A DNA stretch of 64,000 bases from NCBI RefSeq assembly GCF_001676385.1, contig NZ_LYVJ01000012.1, forward strand, positions 62,001-126,000. Direction: 5' to 3'. A model generated the notes under the pieces. It searched no databases, was not told the origin of the DNA, and saw only the letters and a program-made list of their open reading frames with translations. This document shows, in pieces, positions 46,734-54,373 of the stretch. The DNA comes from Stenotrophomonas maltophilia (GTDB lineage Bacteria > Pseudomonadota > Gammaproteobacteria > Xanthomonadales > Xanthomonadaceae). Each line of letters opens with the position of its first letter. Within the stretch, counting starts at the first letter, position 1. Position numbers and translations under genes: made by a program.

Positions 46734-47057
46734 ATCCACGCATGGCGTGGATCTGCTGTGTCGACCAAGGTCAACACCTACCAACAGCCGCAGAAGTCTG
46801 TCAGAGGTGGGGCGGTGTGGGTGGGTAGGACCGTTGGCGCCATGGATGGCGCCATCGAGCCCCCAGGGGTGAGGGCGCTTTGCTTGCGAAGCACTGCTTC
46901 GCAAGCGCCCGAACGCACAGCCGCCAGCGGCTGGGCCGGACCCCGGAGGGGGGTTTACGGCGTGTCCTGCCCACCCACACCGCCCCGCCATCCTCGGGAG
47001 TCCCGCCGTTGCGGTTGCGGTTGCGGTTGCCTCTGCGGGTGCAGGGCGCAGCCCTGC
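46734..47057 (-). repeat. Composite palindromic repeat, copy 2
   Basis: Occupies most of the 434 bp without a gene. The order is reversed relative to copy 1. A palindrome comes first (ATCCACGC/GCGTGGAT, 46734-46752), then an inverted GTAG element (46758-46781). A large stem has arms at 46806-46831 and 46965-46989 and contains the GCTTGCGAAGCA-type hairpin. A GTTGCG hexanucleotide tract (about 47007-47031, four units) follows, and the 17-bp end palindrome (47041-47057). About 120 bp of it matches 7731-7850 with one or two differences. The remaining intergenic bases hold only the DUF2147 leader. Confidence 0.9.
46758..46781 (-). repeat. GTAG palindromic element (SMAG-like), inverted
   Basis: The inverse complement reads GTAGGTGTTGACCTTGGTCG and continues to GACAC. 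It is nearly the same element as at 8022-8045, with one C-to-T change. Confidence 0.85.
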
Positions 47058-47143
47058 AAAGCCCCCCTTCCCCATACCCCGCCGAATGGGTATACAGTCG
47101 ACCTGTCCCGGCGCTGTGCCGGAATGAACCCTGGGAGGGGACC

Positions 47144-47587
47144 ATGCGCAAGACCTTCAAGACCGTGCTGCTGGCACTGCCGCTGTGCCTGGCCGCGCTC
47201 TCGGCGCAGGCCGCCGACAGCGCCGCCGGTCGCTGGAAGACCATCGACGACAAGACCGGCCGGGTGAAGTCGATCGTCGAGATCACCCAGGCCGCCGATG
47301 GCACGCTCACCGGCAAGGTCGTCGACATCCTGCATTCGGACAAGGGCCCGAATCCGGTCTGCGACGGCTGCGAAGGCGCCAACCGGAACAAGCCGGTGAA
47401 GGGCATGACCATCCTCTGGAACCTGAAGCCCGATGGCGCACGCAAGTGGTCCGGCGGCACCATCCTCGACCCGGCCAACGGCAAGACCTACAAGTCGAAG
47501 ATCGAACTGCAGCCCGGCGGCACCCGGCTGGACGTGTCCGGCTGCATCGCCTTCATCTGCCGCGCGCAGACCTGGCAACGCGAATAA
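47144..47587 (+). CDS. DUF2147 family periplasmic protein
   Basis: A 147-residue protein. The signal peptide is TVLLALPLCLAALSAQAAD; the DUF2147 domain is AGRWKTIDDKTGRVKSIVEIT, DGTLTGKVVDIL, PVKGMTILWNLKPDG, KWSGGTILDPANGKTYKSKIEL and LDVSGC. The fold is a lipocalin-like beta-barrel; the role is unknown. CDGCEGANRNKPV adds two Cys near the middle. GGGAGGGG lies 4-10 bp before the ATG, a strong ribosome-binding site. The repeat block forms its upstream region. Confidence 0.9.
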   Translation: MRKTFKTVLLALPLCLAALSAQAADSAAGRWKTIDDKTGRVKSIVEITQAADGTLTGKVVDILHSDKGPNPVCDGCEGANRNKPVKGMTILWNLKPDGARKWSGGTILDPANGKTYKSKIELQPGGTRLDVSGCIAFICRAQTWQRE

Positions 47588-47609
47588 GCGACCCGGCGGC
47601 TTGACCCCC

Positions 47610-47633
47610 GTGACCCGGCCCCGGCCGGGTCAC
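47610..47633 (+). terminator. Strong GC hairpin between the DUF2147 gene and metG
   Basis: Perfect 11-bp arms (GTGACCCGGCC/GGCCGGGTCAC) around CC. There is no T-tract after it. It sits 23 bp after the DUF2147 stop and 54 bp before metG. Confidence 0.6.
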
Positions 47634-47686
47634 GCCGTTGCGGGCATGCGATAATCTTCGGTTCCCCTTGGATCCACCCCGCGACC

Positions 47687-49753
47687 ATGACCCGTACCGC
47701 GCTCGTCACCACCGCCCTGCCCTACGCCAACGGCCCGCTGCACCTGGGCCACCTGGTCGGCTACATCCAGGCCGACATCTGGGTGCGCGCGCGGCGAATG
47801 AGCGGCGGCAAGGCCTGGTTCGTCTGCGCCGACGACACCCACGGCACGCCGATCATGCTGGCCGCGGAAAAGGCCGGGGTCACCCCGGAAACCTTCATCG
47901 CCAACATCCAGGCCAGTCACGAGCGTGACTTCGCCGCCTTCGGCGTCGCGTTCGATCACTACGACTCGACCAATTCGGCGGCCAACAAGGCGCTGACCGA
48001 GCAGTTCTACCTGAAGCTGGAAGCGGGCGGCCATATCAGCCGCCGCTCGGTGGCACAGTTCTACGACCCGGCCAAGGGCATGTTCCTGCCGGACCGCTAC
48101 ATCAAGGGCATCTGCCCGAACTGCGGCAGCCCCGACCAGTACGGCGACAACTGCGAAGTGTGCGGCGCCACCTACAACCCGACCGACCTGAAGGAACCGA
48201 AGTCGGTGATCTCCGGTGCCACGCCCGAGATCCGCGATTCGGAACACTTCTTCTTCGAGGTCGGCCGCTTCGAGGGGTTCCTGCGCGATTGGCTGGCTGG
48301 CGATGTCGCCCTGCCCGGAGTCAAGGCCAAACTGATGGAATGGCTGGATGCCGAAGGTGGCCTGCGCGCGTGGGACATCTCGCGTGACGCGCCGTACTTC
48401 GGATTCCAGATTCCCGGCCAGCCGGGCAAGTACTTCTACGTCTGGCTGGACGCCCCGATCGGCTACCTGTCCAGCTTCCAGACCCTGTGCGGCACGCTCG
48501 GCGAGGACTTCCAAGCCCATCTGCGCGCCGGCACCGCCACCGAGCTGCACCACTTCATCGGCAAGGACATCGTCAACTTCCACGGCCTGTTCTGGCCTGC
48601 GGTGCTGCACGGTACCGGGCACCGCGCGCCGACCCGCCTGCACGTCAATGGCTACCTGACGGTGGATGGCGCCAAGATGAGCAAGTCGCGCGGCACCTTC
48701 GTGATGGCCCGTACCTTCCTCGACGCCGGCCTGGAACCGGAAGCGCTGCGCTACTACTACGCTGCCAAGTCCAGCGGTGGCGTGGACGATCTCGACCTGA
48801 ACCTGGGTGACTTCATCGCCCGCGTCAATGCCGACCTGGTCGGCAAGTTCGTCAACCTGGCCAGCCGCTGCGCCGGCTTCATCAGCAAGCGCTTCGACGG
48901 CCAGCTGGCGGCGCAGCTGCCCGATGCCGCGCAGTACCAGCGCTTCGTCGAGGGCCTGGCGCCGATCCGTGAAGCGTACGAGCGAAACGACCCGGCCGCA
49001 GCGATCCGCTTGACGATGGCGCTGGCCGACGAAGCCAACCGCTACATCGACGACGTCAAGCCGTGGGTCATCGCCAAGCAGGAAGGCGCCGACGCACAGC
49101 TGCAGGCGGTGTGCAGCCAGGGCCTGAACCTGTTCCGCGTGCTGGTCACCGCACTGAAGCCGGTACTGCCGGCCACCGCCGCACAGGCGGAAGCATTCCT
49201 GGCCGCGCCGGTGAACGACTGGACCGAGCTGGTGCGGCCGCTGCTGGGCCACCGCATTACCGACTACACCCCGCTGTTCACCCGTATCGACCCGAAGAAG
49301 ATTGACGCCATGATCGACGCCTCCAAGGACACCCTGCAGCCGGCCGCCGCTGCCGCCCCCGCTGCCAAGACCGAAGCCGCCAAGCCAGCTGCACCGGCTG
49401 CGGCCAGCGCCGAGGCGCCGGCCTACATCGGCATCGACGACTTCGCCAAGCTTGACCTGCGCATCGGCAAGGTGCTGGTGTGCGAGTTCGTCGAAGGCTC
49501 GGACAAGCTGCTGCGCTTCGAACTGGACGCTGGCGACCTGGGCAGGCGCCAGATCTTCTCCGGCATCCGCGGCAGCTACGGCGAGCCGGAGAAGCTGGTC
49601 GGCCGCAGCGTGGTGTTCATCGCCAACCTGGCCCCGCGCAAGATGCGCTTCGGCCTGAGCGAAGGCATGATCCTGTCGGCCGGTTTCGACGGTGGCGCAC
49701 TGGCGCTGCTGGACGCCGACAGCGGCGCGCAGCCGGGCATGCCGGTCCGCTGA
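47687..49753 (+). CDS. metG: Methionyl-tRNA synthetase
   Basis: A 688-residue class Ia synthetase of the long, dimeric type. HIGH-type ALPYANGPLHLGHLVGY is near residue 9. The zinc knuckle reads CPNCGSPDQYGDNCEVCGATY (four Cys, MetG1 type). KMSKS is in DGAKMSKSRGTFVMA. After an Ala/Pro linker, the C-terminal tRNA-binding (Arc1p-like) domain is FAKLDLRIGKVLVCEFVEGSDKLLRFELD...NLAPRKMRFGLSEGMILSA. Start ATG 47687 begins MTRTALVTTALPYANG. Confidence 0.97.
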   Translation: MTRTALVTTALPYANGPLHLGHLVGYIQADIWVRARRMSGGKAWFVCADDTHGTPIMLAAEKAGVTPETFIANIQASHERDFAAFGVAFDHYDSTNSAANKALTEQFYLKLEAGGHISRRSVAQFYDPAKGMFLPDRYIKGICPNCGSPDQYGDNCEVCGATYNPTDLKEPKSVISGATPEIRDSEHFFFEVGRFEGFLRDWLAGDVALPGVKAKLMEWLDAEGGLRAWDISRDAPYFGFQIPGQPGKYFYVWLDAPIGYLSSFQTLCGTLGEDFQAHLRAGTATELHHFIGKDIVNFHGLFWPAVLHGTGHRAPTRLHVNGYLTVDGAKMSKSRGTFVMARTFLDAGLEPEALRYYYAAKSSGGVDDLDLNLGDFIARVNADLVGKFVNLASRCAGFISKRFDGQLAAQLPDAAQYQRFVEGLAPIREAYERNDPAAAIRLTMALADEANRYIDDVKPWVIAKQEGADAQLQAVCSQGLNLFRVLVTALKPVLPATAAQAEAFLAAPVNDWTELVRPLLGHRITDYTPLFTRIDPKKIDAMIDASKDTLQPAAAAAPAAKTEAAKPAAPAAASAEAPAYIGIDDFAKLDLRIGKVLVCEFVEGSDKLLRFELDAGDLGRRQIFSGIRGSYGEPEKLVGRSVVFIANLAPRKMRFGLSEGMILSAGFDGGALALLDADSGAQPGMPVR

Positions 49754-49818
49754 GGCCGCGCAGCGGGCGGCGCCCGCCACCGGCATCGGCCAGGGACAAA
49801 GCAAGCAGAGGCAACGGA

Positions 49819-50409
49819 ATGGAACTGGCACTGTTCGACTTCGACCACACCGTGACCACCTGCGATACCTATGGCCGCTTCCTGCGCCGCGTAGCGACCG
49901 CCGAACAGCTGGCGCAGGCATGGTGGAAGGTTGGGCCATGGCTGGCTGCGTACAGGCTGAAGCTGATCTCGGCCGAACGCATCCGCGCCCGCGTCACCCG
50001 CCTGACCTTCAGCGACCGCTACAGCGACGACATCGCCACCCTGGCCACCGGCTTCGCGCGCGAGGTCCTGCCCGACGTGGTACGCCCGGAGATGCTGGAG
50101 CAGATCCGTTGGCACAAGGCACAACAGCACACCGTGGTGATCGTGTCCGGTTCGCTGGACCTGTACCTGAAGCCCTGGTGCGAACAGTTGGGCCTGCAGC
50201 TGATCTGCAACCGGCTGGAAAGCCGCGACGGCCGCCTGACCGGTCGCTATGCCGACGGCGACTGCGGCCCGCGCAAGGCCGAGCACATCCGCCGCCGGTT
50301 CGACCTTTCGGATTACGTGCGCATCCATGCCTACGGCGACAGCGCCGAGGATCGGCCAATGCTGGCGCTGGCCCACGAACGCTGGTTCCGTGGCAAACCC
50401 CTGAAGTAA
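49819..50409 (+). CDS. HAD-IB family phosphatase
   Basis: A 196-residue haloacid-dehalogenase-like hydrolase. Motif I is [14 protein letters not shown] (nucleophile Asp8, acid/base Asp10). Motif II is VVIVSGSLD, and motif III/IV is [16 protein letters not shown]. The subfamily IB cap helix lies after motif I. Relatives include SerB- and CicA-like phosphatases; a precise substrate cannot be set. It follows metG by 65 bp. Confidence 0.88.
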   Translation: MELALFDFDHTVTTCDTYGRFLRRVATAEQLAQAWWKVGPWLAAYRLKLISAERIRARVTRLTFSDRYSDDIATLATGFAREVLPDVVRPEMLEQIRWHKAQQHTVVIVSGSLDLYLKPWCEQLGLQLICNRLESRDGRLTGRYADGDCGPRKAEHIRRRFDLSDYVRIHAYGDSAEDRPMLALAHERWFRGKPLK

Positions 50410-50434
50410 CACCAACGCGCAGCCTTCGCCACGC

Positions 50435-50848
50435 ATGAGCCTGATTCCGCCCCTGACCGAACGCCTCGACCGCCTGCTGCCGCAGACCCAATGCGGGCAA
50501 TGCGGCTACGACGGCTGCCGCCCGTACGCGCAGGCGATGGCGCGCGGCGAGGCCGGTGTGGACCGCTGCCCCCCGGGCGGCGACGCGGGCGCGCGTGCCC
50601 TGGCGCAGGTACTGGGCGTGCCGGCGACGCCGTTCGACCGCTCGCGCGGCGCGCACAAGCCGCCGCAGGTGGCGTTGATCGTGGAAGCCGACTGCATCGG
50701 CTGCACCAAATGCATCCAGGTCTGCCCGGTGGACGCCATCGTCGGCGGCGCCAAGTACATGCACACGGTGATTGCCGACCTGTGCACCGGCTGCGAGCTC
50801 TGCATCCCGCCCTGCCCGGTCGACTGCATCGAGCTGGTGCCGGCCTAG
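50435..50848 (+). CDS. RnfB-like iron-sulfur protein
   Basis: A 137-residue protein. An N-terminal four-Cys motif [35 protein letters not shown] matches the 4Fe-4S domain of RnfB/RsxB. Two ferredoxin clusters follow: [16 protein letters not shown] and [18 protein letters not shown]. It lacks the membrane helix that normally starts RnfB, and no other rnf/rsx gene is adjacent, so it is probably a soluble electron carrier rather than part of an ion pump. Whether its partners are elsewhere cannot be seen. Confidence 0.88.
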   Translation: MSLIPPLTERLDRLLPQTQCGQCGYDGCRPYAQAMARGEAGVDRCPPGGDAGARALAQVLGVPATPFDRSRGAHKPPQVALIVEADCIGCTKCIQVCPVDAIVGGAKYMHTVIADLCTGCELCIPPCPVDCIELVPA

Positions 50849-50890
50849 CCACCCGCACGGCACGGGGCGACGGAACAATGCTGCGCGGTC

Positions 50891-53644
50891 CTAGAACGCC
50901 ATTCTGAAACCCGCGGTCGCGGTGACGATATAGCTGCCAGCGAAATCCGCATCCACGTCGACCTGGCCGTAGATCGCATAACGCTCGGCCCAACCATGGT
51001 GGATTCCCGCGGCCACGTTGCCCCAGGTCCGCTCCATGCGGCTGGACGCCGGCACATCGGCGACCCGCACCCGGGTTCCGTCCAGGAATTCATGCTTGAC
51101 GTTGACGACACCGTAGACGCTGGACTCCCCGTTCACGCGGCCCGCCTGCCCATCGCGCCTGTAGTCCAGCCCAACACCGACACGGGCCAGCAGGCTGTCG
51201 CCCCTGTCGCTGTCGACGTGCACGCCGAACAGGTCGTTGAACCCCGCAAAGCGGGTCGATACATACGTGACCTGTGACTGTGGGACCAGGGCCAGTCGCG
51301 GGTTCAGTGCAAACGCCTTGCCTGCTTCGATGCCCAGCCCATAGCTGCTTGCATGGCGGCCGCGCTTCAACCTGCCCGCCAGGCGGGAATCCAGATTGCT
51401 CTCGTACCAGGTCGCCTGGGCCTGGGCGTCGATATACAGGCCGTTCCTGCCGTACCAGGTCAACGTCGGCATCAGCCCATAGCTCGTGGTCTCGATCTTG
51501 CCGTCGCCATGCACCGAATACACGTCCGTATCGGCTTTGCCATAGTTCAGTGCGATGCCACCCACCAGGCGGTTCCCCTCATCCTGGCCGGCGAGAAGAC
51601 CGTCGGCACCGAATTGCACCTTCCAGCCATCGATGTCCTGGCGGGCGCTTGTGGTTGACGAGGAAGGCTCCAGCCGGCTCGAGCTGCTCTCGATGCGACT
51701 CCAGGCTCCGTTGCGGCCGGTATCCGCGGGGTCGTAGAGGCGATTGCCCACGCGTTGGCGCAGGGTCGGCAATCGCCCCAGGTTGAGCAGCGTGTTGGCG
51801 TAGGCCTCATAGACCGGCACGCCGGGCTGATAAAGCAACGGGGGCTCGGTCTCGGGCGCCCCTCCTTCAACCGGCGGTGTCCCTCCCCCGCCTGCTGGCG
51901 AACCTGGCTCGGTTGGCGGGACAGCAGGGTTCGTCAGCGATGATCGCAGGTACCAGCCGCCGTCTTTCGGATCCTGCTGCAGGACATAACCATAGGCACC
52001 TGCCACCAGGGCGGGGCGCCCTTCGATGACGTAGTCGCCGTTGGCCAGATTGAACTGACCCGCCGAAACACCATTCACCTGCACGACCTGGATGCCGCGT
52101 TGGGTCAACCCGCCCGCACCGCCCATGTTCCTTACCGTAACCGGCGTGGCACCGGAGGTGTCGCCGATGACAATCAACCTGTCGGTTGGCGAATCATCAC
52201 CGCCCAGCAGGGTGCGGATCTCCAGGTTGCCGCCCTGCGCCGCATAGTTGCCCGCAACCGTCAGGGTGCCAAATCCAGTGCGCGGCCCGGGGGCGATGGT
52301 TCCCTGGTTGATCGTCGAGCCGACGCGCCCCGTACCGGTCAGCCGCGCGCCCTCCAGCACGTTCATGGGCCCGCCGAGAATGCCATCCACCTGCAGGGTG
52401 CCGGCCTGGACATTGGTGGTTCCCGTGAAAGCGGTGCTGTCACCCGACAGCGTCAGCGTACCGGCGCCGAGCTTGTCGAGTCGGGACGTTCCCGAGAACG
52501 CGGACATCACCCCCACTTCATGGCCGTTGGTATCGAATGAAGCACCCTCGCTTCCGATCGCCTGCTCGAGAAACCCGTTCAGGAAGTTGGCCTTGTCACG
52601 ACTGGCACGCAACACGCCGCCATCCAGGTTGAACGTGGCATCGCCGGCGCCCTTGATGACCGAGCCGGTCTCCAGCACGCCGCGGCCGCTGGCATCGCCA
52701 AGGAGGTTCAGCGTGCCGGTGGCCGTGCTGTCGACGGTGACCCAGGTATCGCTGCCGGCGATTGCCAGTCCGCCCTTGGCAACGTCCAGGGTTCCGGTGC
52801 CTGCCGAGCCGATTTCGATGCGGTCGCTTGCGGCCAGCGTGGACACATCGGCCGTCGTGCTGGAAACGGTCACCCTGCCGACGCCACCGGCCTGGTTGCC
52901 GATGTAGACCGTGGCGGCGGCGCCTGGCGCTGACGATCCCACGGTACCGACGCTCGCGCCTTCCAGGACACTCAGGTCGCCCACGCCCTCGTAGCCGACG
53001 TAGATGTTGTTGTACGGATCCCAGACGGAGGCCGGTCCCGATACCGTCACGCTGCCCTCGCTGCCGGCACCCTGCCCGATCAGTGCCTGGCCGCCGTGGA
53101 CGGCGCCCCCCTCCTCGATGCGCAGCGCGCCCTTGCCAAGGGCACCGATCTGCAATGCATTCGTCACAGCGAGATTCCAGGTGGAGCCGGCCCCGGACAC
53201 CAGCACGTCGCCCACGCTGCCGGCGTCTGTACCGATCACGGCGGACTCGCCATGGGCCAGGCCTCCGTCCAGGATCCTCAGCGTTCCGCTGCTGCCCGCC
53301 TGCCCGCCGATGTACACCCCACCGAGGCTGGTCCAGGTGGATGCGACGTCACTGCCATCACGGCCTGTCACCGTAAGCGTGCCTACGCCCCCGTTGCCGT
53401 TTCCGATATAGGCCCAGGCATTGGACACCGAGCCCCCGGCCTGGATGGTCACCGTCCCGGGCAGGGTATCGCCCACGATCAGATCACCGCCGACGTCCCA
53501 GTCCGGTGACTGCACGGCCCCAGGCAGCACCTCACCCGTACTGGAGACCGACTGGGCATGGGCTGGTTGCCCGGCAGTGGCCCCATAGAACATGAAAACG
53601 GCCGACGTCAGCCATCCCGCACCCCGGTTCCTGGCAGCGACCAT
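50891..53644 (-). CDS. Autotransporter with T5a-type beta-barrel
   Basis: A 917-residue protein. The signal peptide ends GQPAHAQ. The passenger is a beta-helix built of repeats such as GVGTLTVTG, SSGTLRILDGG, GSVGDVLVSGAGSTW, GKGALRIEEGG and GVGDLSVLEGAS, with a PATR-type motif GAGTLTLSGDSTAFTGTTNVQAGTLQVDG near residue 400. A Pro/Gly linker (PPTEPGSPAGGGGTPP) precedes the autotransporter barrel (roughly 620-917), ending in aromatic FRMAF. No protease or lipase motif is visible in the passenger, so adhesion or aggregation is a reasonable guess. GGAGG precedes the ATG. Confidence 0.92.
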   Translation of the reverse strand: MVAARNRGAGWLTSAVFMFYGATAGQPAHAQSVSSTGEVLPGAVQSPDWDVGGDLIVGDTLPGTVTIQAGGSVSNAWAYIGNGNGGVGTLTVTGRDGSDVASTWTSLGGVYIGGQAGSSGTLRILDGGLAHGESAVIGTDAGSVGDVLVSGAGSTWNLAVTNALQIGALGKGALRIEEGGAVHGGQALIGQGAGSEGSVTVSGPASVWDPYNNIYVGYEGVGDLSVLEGASVGTVGSSAPGAAATVYIGNQAGGVGRVTVSSTTADVSTLAASDRIEIGSAGTGTLDVAKGGLAIAGSDTWVTVDSTATGTLNLLGDASGRGVLETGSVIKGAGDATFNLDGGVLRASRDKANFLNGFLEQAIGSEGASFDTNGHEVGVMSAFSGTSRLDKLGAGTLTLSGDSTAFTGTTNVQAGTLQVDGILGGPMNVLEGARLTGTGRVGSTINQGTIAPGPRTGFGTLTVAGNYAAQGGNLEIRTLLGGDDSPTDRLIVIGDTSGATPVTVRNMGGAGGLTQRGIQVVQVNGVSAGQFNLANGDYVIEGRPALVAGAYGYVLQQDPKDGGWYLRSSLTNPAVPPTEPGSPAGGGGTPPVEGGAPETEPPLLYQPGVPVYEAYANTLLNLGRLPTLRQRVGNRLYDPADTGRNGAWSRIESSSSRLEPSSSTTSARQDIDGWKVQFGADGLLAGQDEGNRLVGGIALNYGKADTDVYSVHGDGKIETTSYGLMPTLTWYGRNGLYIDAQAQATWYESNLDSRLAGRLKRGRHASSYGLGIEAGKAFALNPRLALVPQSQVTYVSTRFAGFNDLFGVHVDSDRGDSLLARVGVGLDYRRDGQAGRVNGESSVYGVVNVKHEFLDGTRVRVADVPASSRMERTWGNVAAGIHHGWAERYAIYGQVDVDADFAGSYIVTATAGFRMAF

Positions 53645-53834
53645 GCCCCCCTCCCCCTGTGATTTTTCGACAAGAGTACTTCAGTTCTCCCTGCCGGCAG
53701 GAACGAACGGCCCGGATCGAAGAAGGGCAACACGGCTGCATGACCCGCGTGCCCTTCTCTTCCTTCGCCTCCCGCTGCTCCGGTCCCCACGCCCGTCGCC
53801 GGCAAGCACTACAGCGCGGACAGCGAATGGGAAT

Positions 53835-54182
53835 TTACGGGACAGCCGCCGTCACCACGATTTCGACCTTCCAGTCGGCATGGGCCAGCTTGGCCTCGAC
53901 CGTGGCACGGGCCGGAGTGGCCCCTTCCACCACCCATTCGTCCCATGCCTTGTTCATGCCGTCGAAGTCAGCCATGTCGGCCAGGAAGATCTCCGCACGC
54001 AGCACGTGCTGGCGGTCACTGGCGACCAGGGCCAGCAGCTTGTCGATCTCGGCCAGCACCTGCCGGGTCTGCCCGGTGATGTCCTGGCTGGTGTCTTCCG
54101 GAATCTGGCCGGAAAGGTAAGCGACCTTGTTGTACACGGTCATTTCGGACATGCGCGGTCCGACGTCGTAACGCTCCATCAT
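53835..54182 (-). CDS. RidA family protein
   Basis: A 115-residue member of the Rid/YjgF/YER057c/UK114 family: VYNKVAYLSGQIPEDTSQDITGQTRQVLAEIDKLLALV, then VLRAEIFLADMADFDGMNKAWDEWV and PARATVEAKLA. The Arg in PARATVEA is the catalytic residue of true RidA (imine/enamine deaminase). RidA removes 2-aminoacrylate from PLP enzymes; divergent Rid subfamilies are less certain. AGGAG is upstream of the paired ATGs at 54182 and 54179. Confidence 0.88.
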   Translation of the reverse strand: MMERYDVGPRMSEMTVYNKVAYLSGQIPEDTSQDITGQTRQVLAEIDKLLALVASDRQHVLRAEIFLADMADFDGMNKAWDEWVVEGATPARATVEAKLAHADWKVEIVVTAAVP

Positions 54183-54373
54183 GGGCGTGGCTCCTGCGGG
54201 TGATCAGGCCTGCATTGTCCTCCAAACCGGCCAACGGTGGGTGCATGGGCGCCTTCCACGGCGGTCACCACCGGGCTGCGACAGTTCCGCTGGTCAAATA
54301 CCGGCGACAGGCGCACGATGCGCCACGCCCGCATTGACACCCCTCTCGCCCTCCCTGCCGCACGCTTGCGCCG

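Noticed and set aside
46755..47015. Small frames within composite repeat copy 2
   Set aside because: They run through palindromes, and similar frames appear in copy 1 only because the DNA is the same. No ribosome-binding sites or conserved start.
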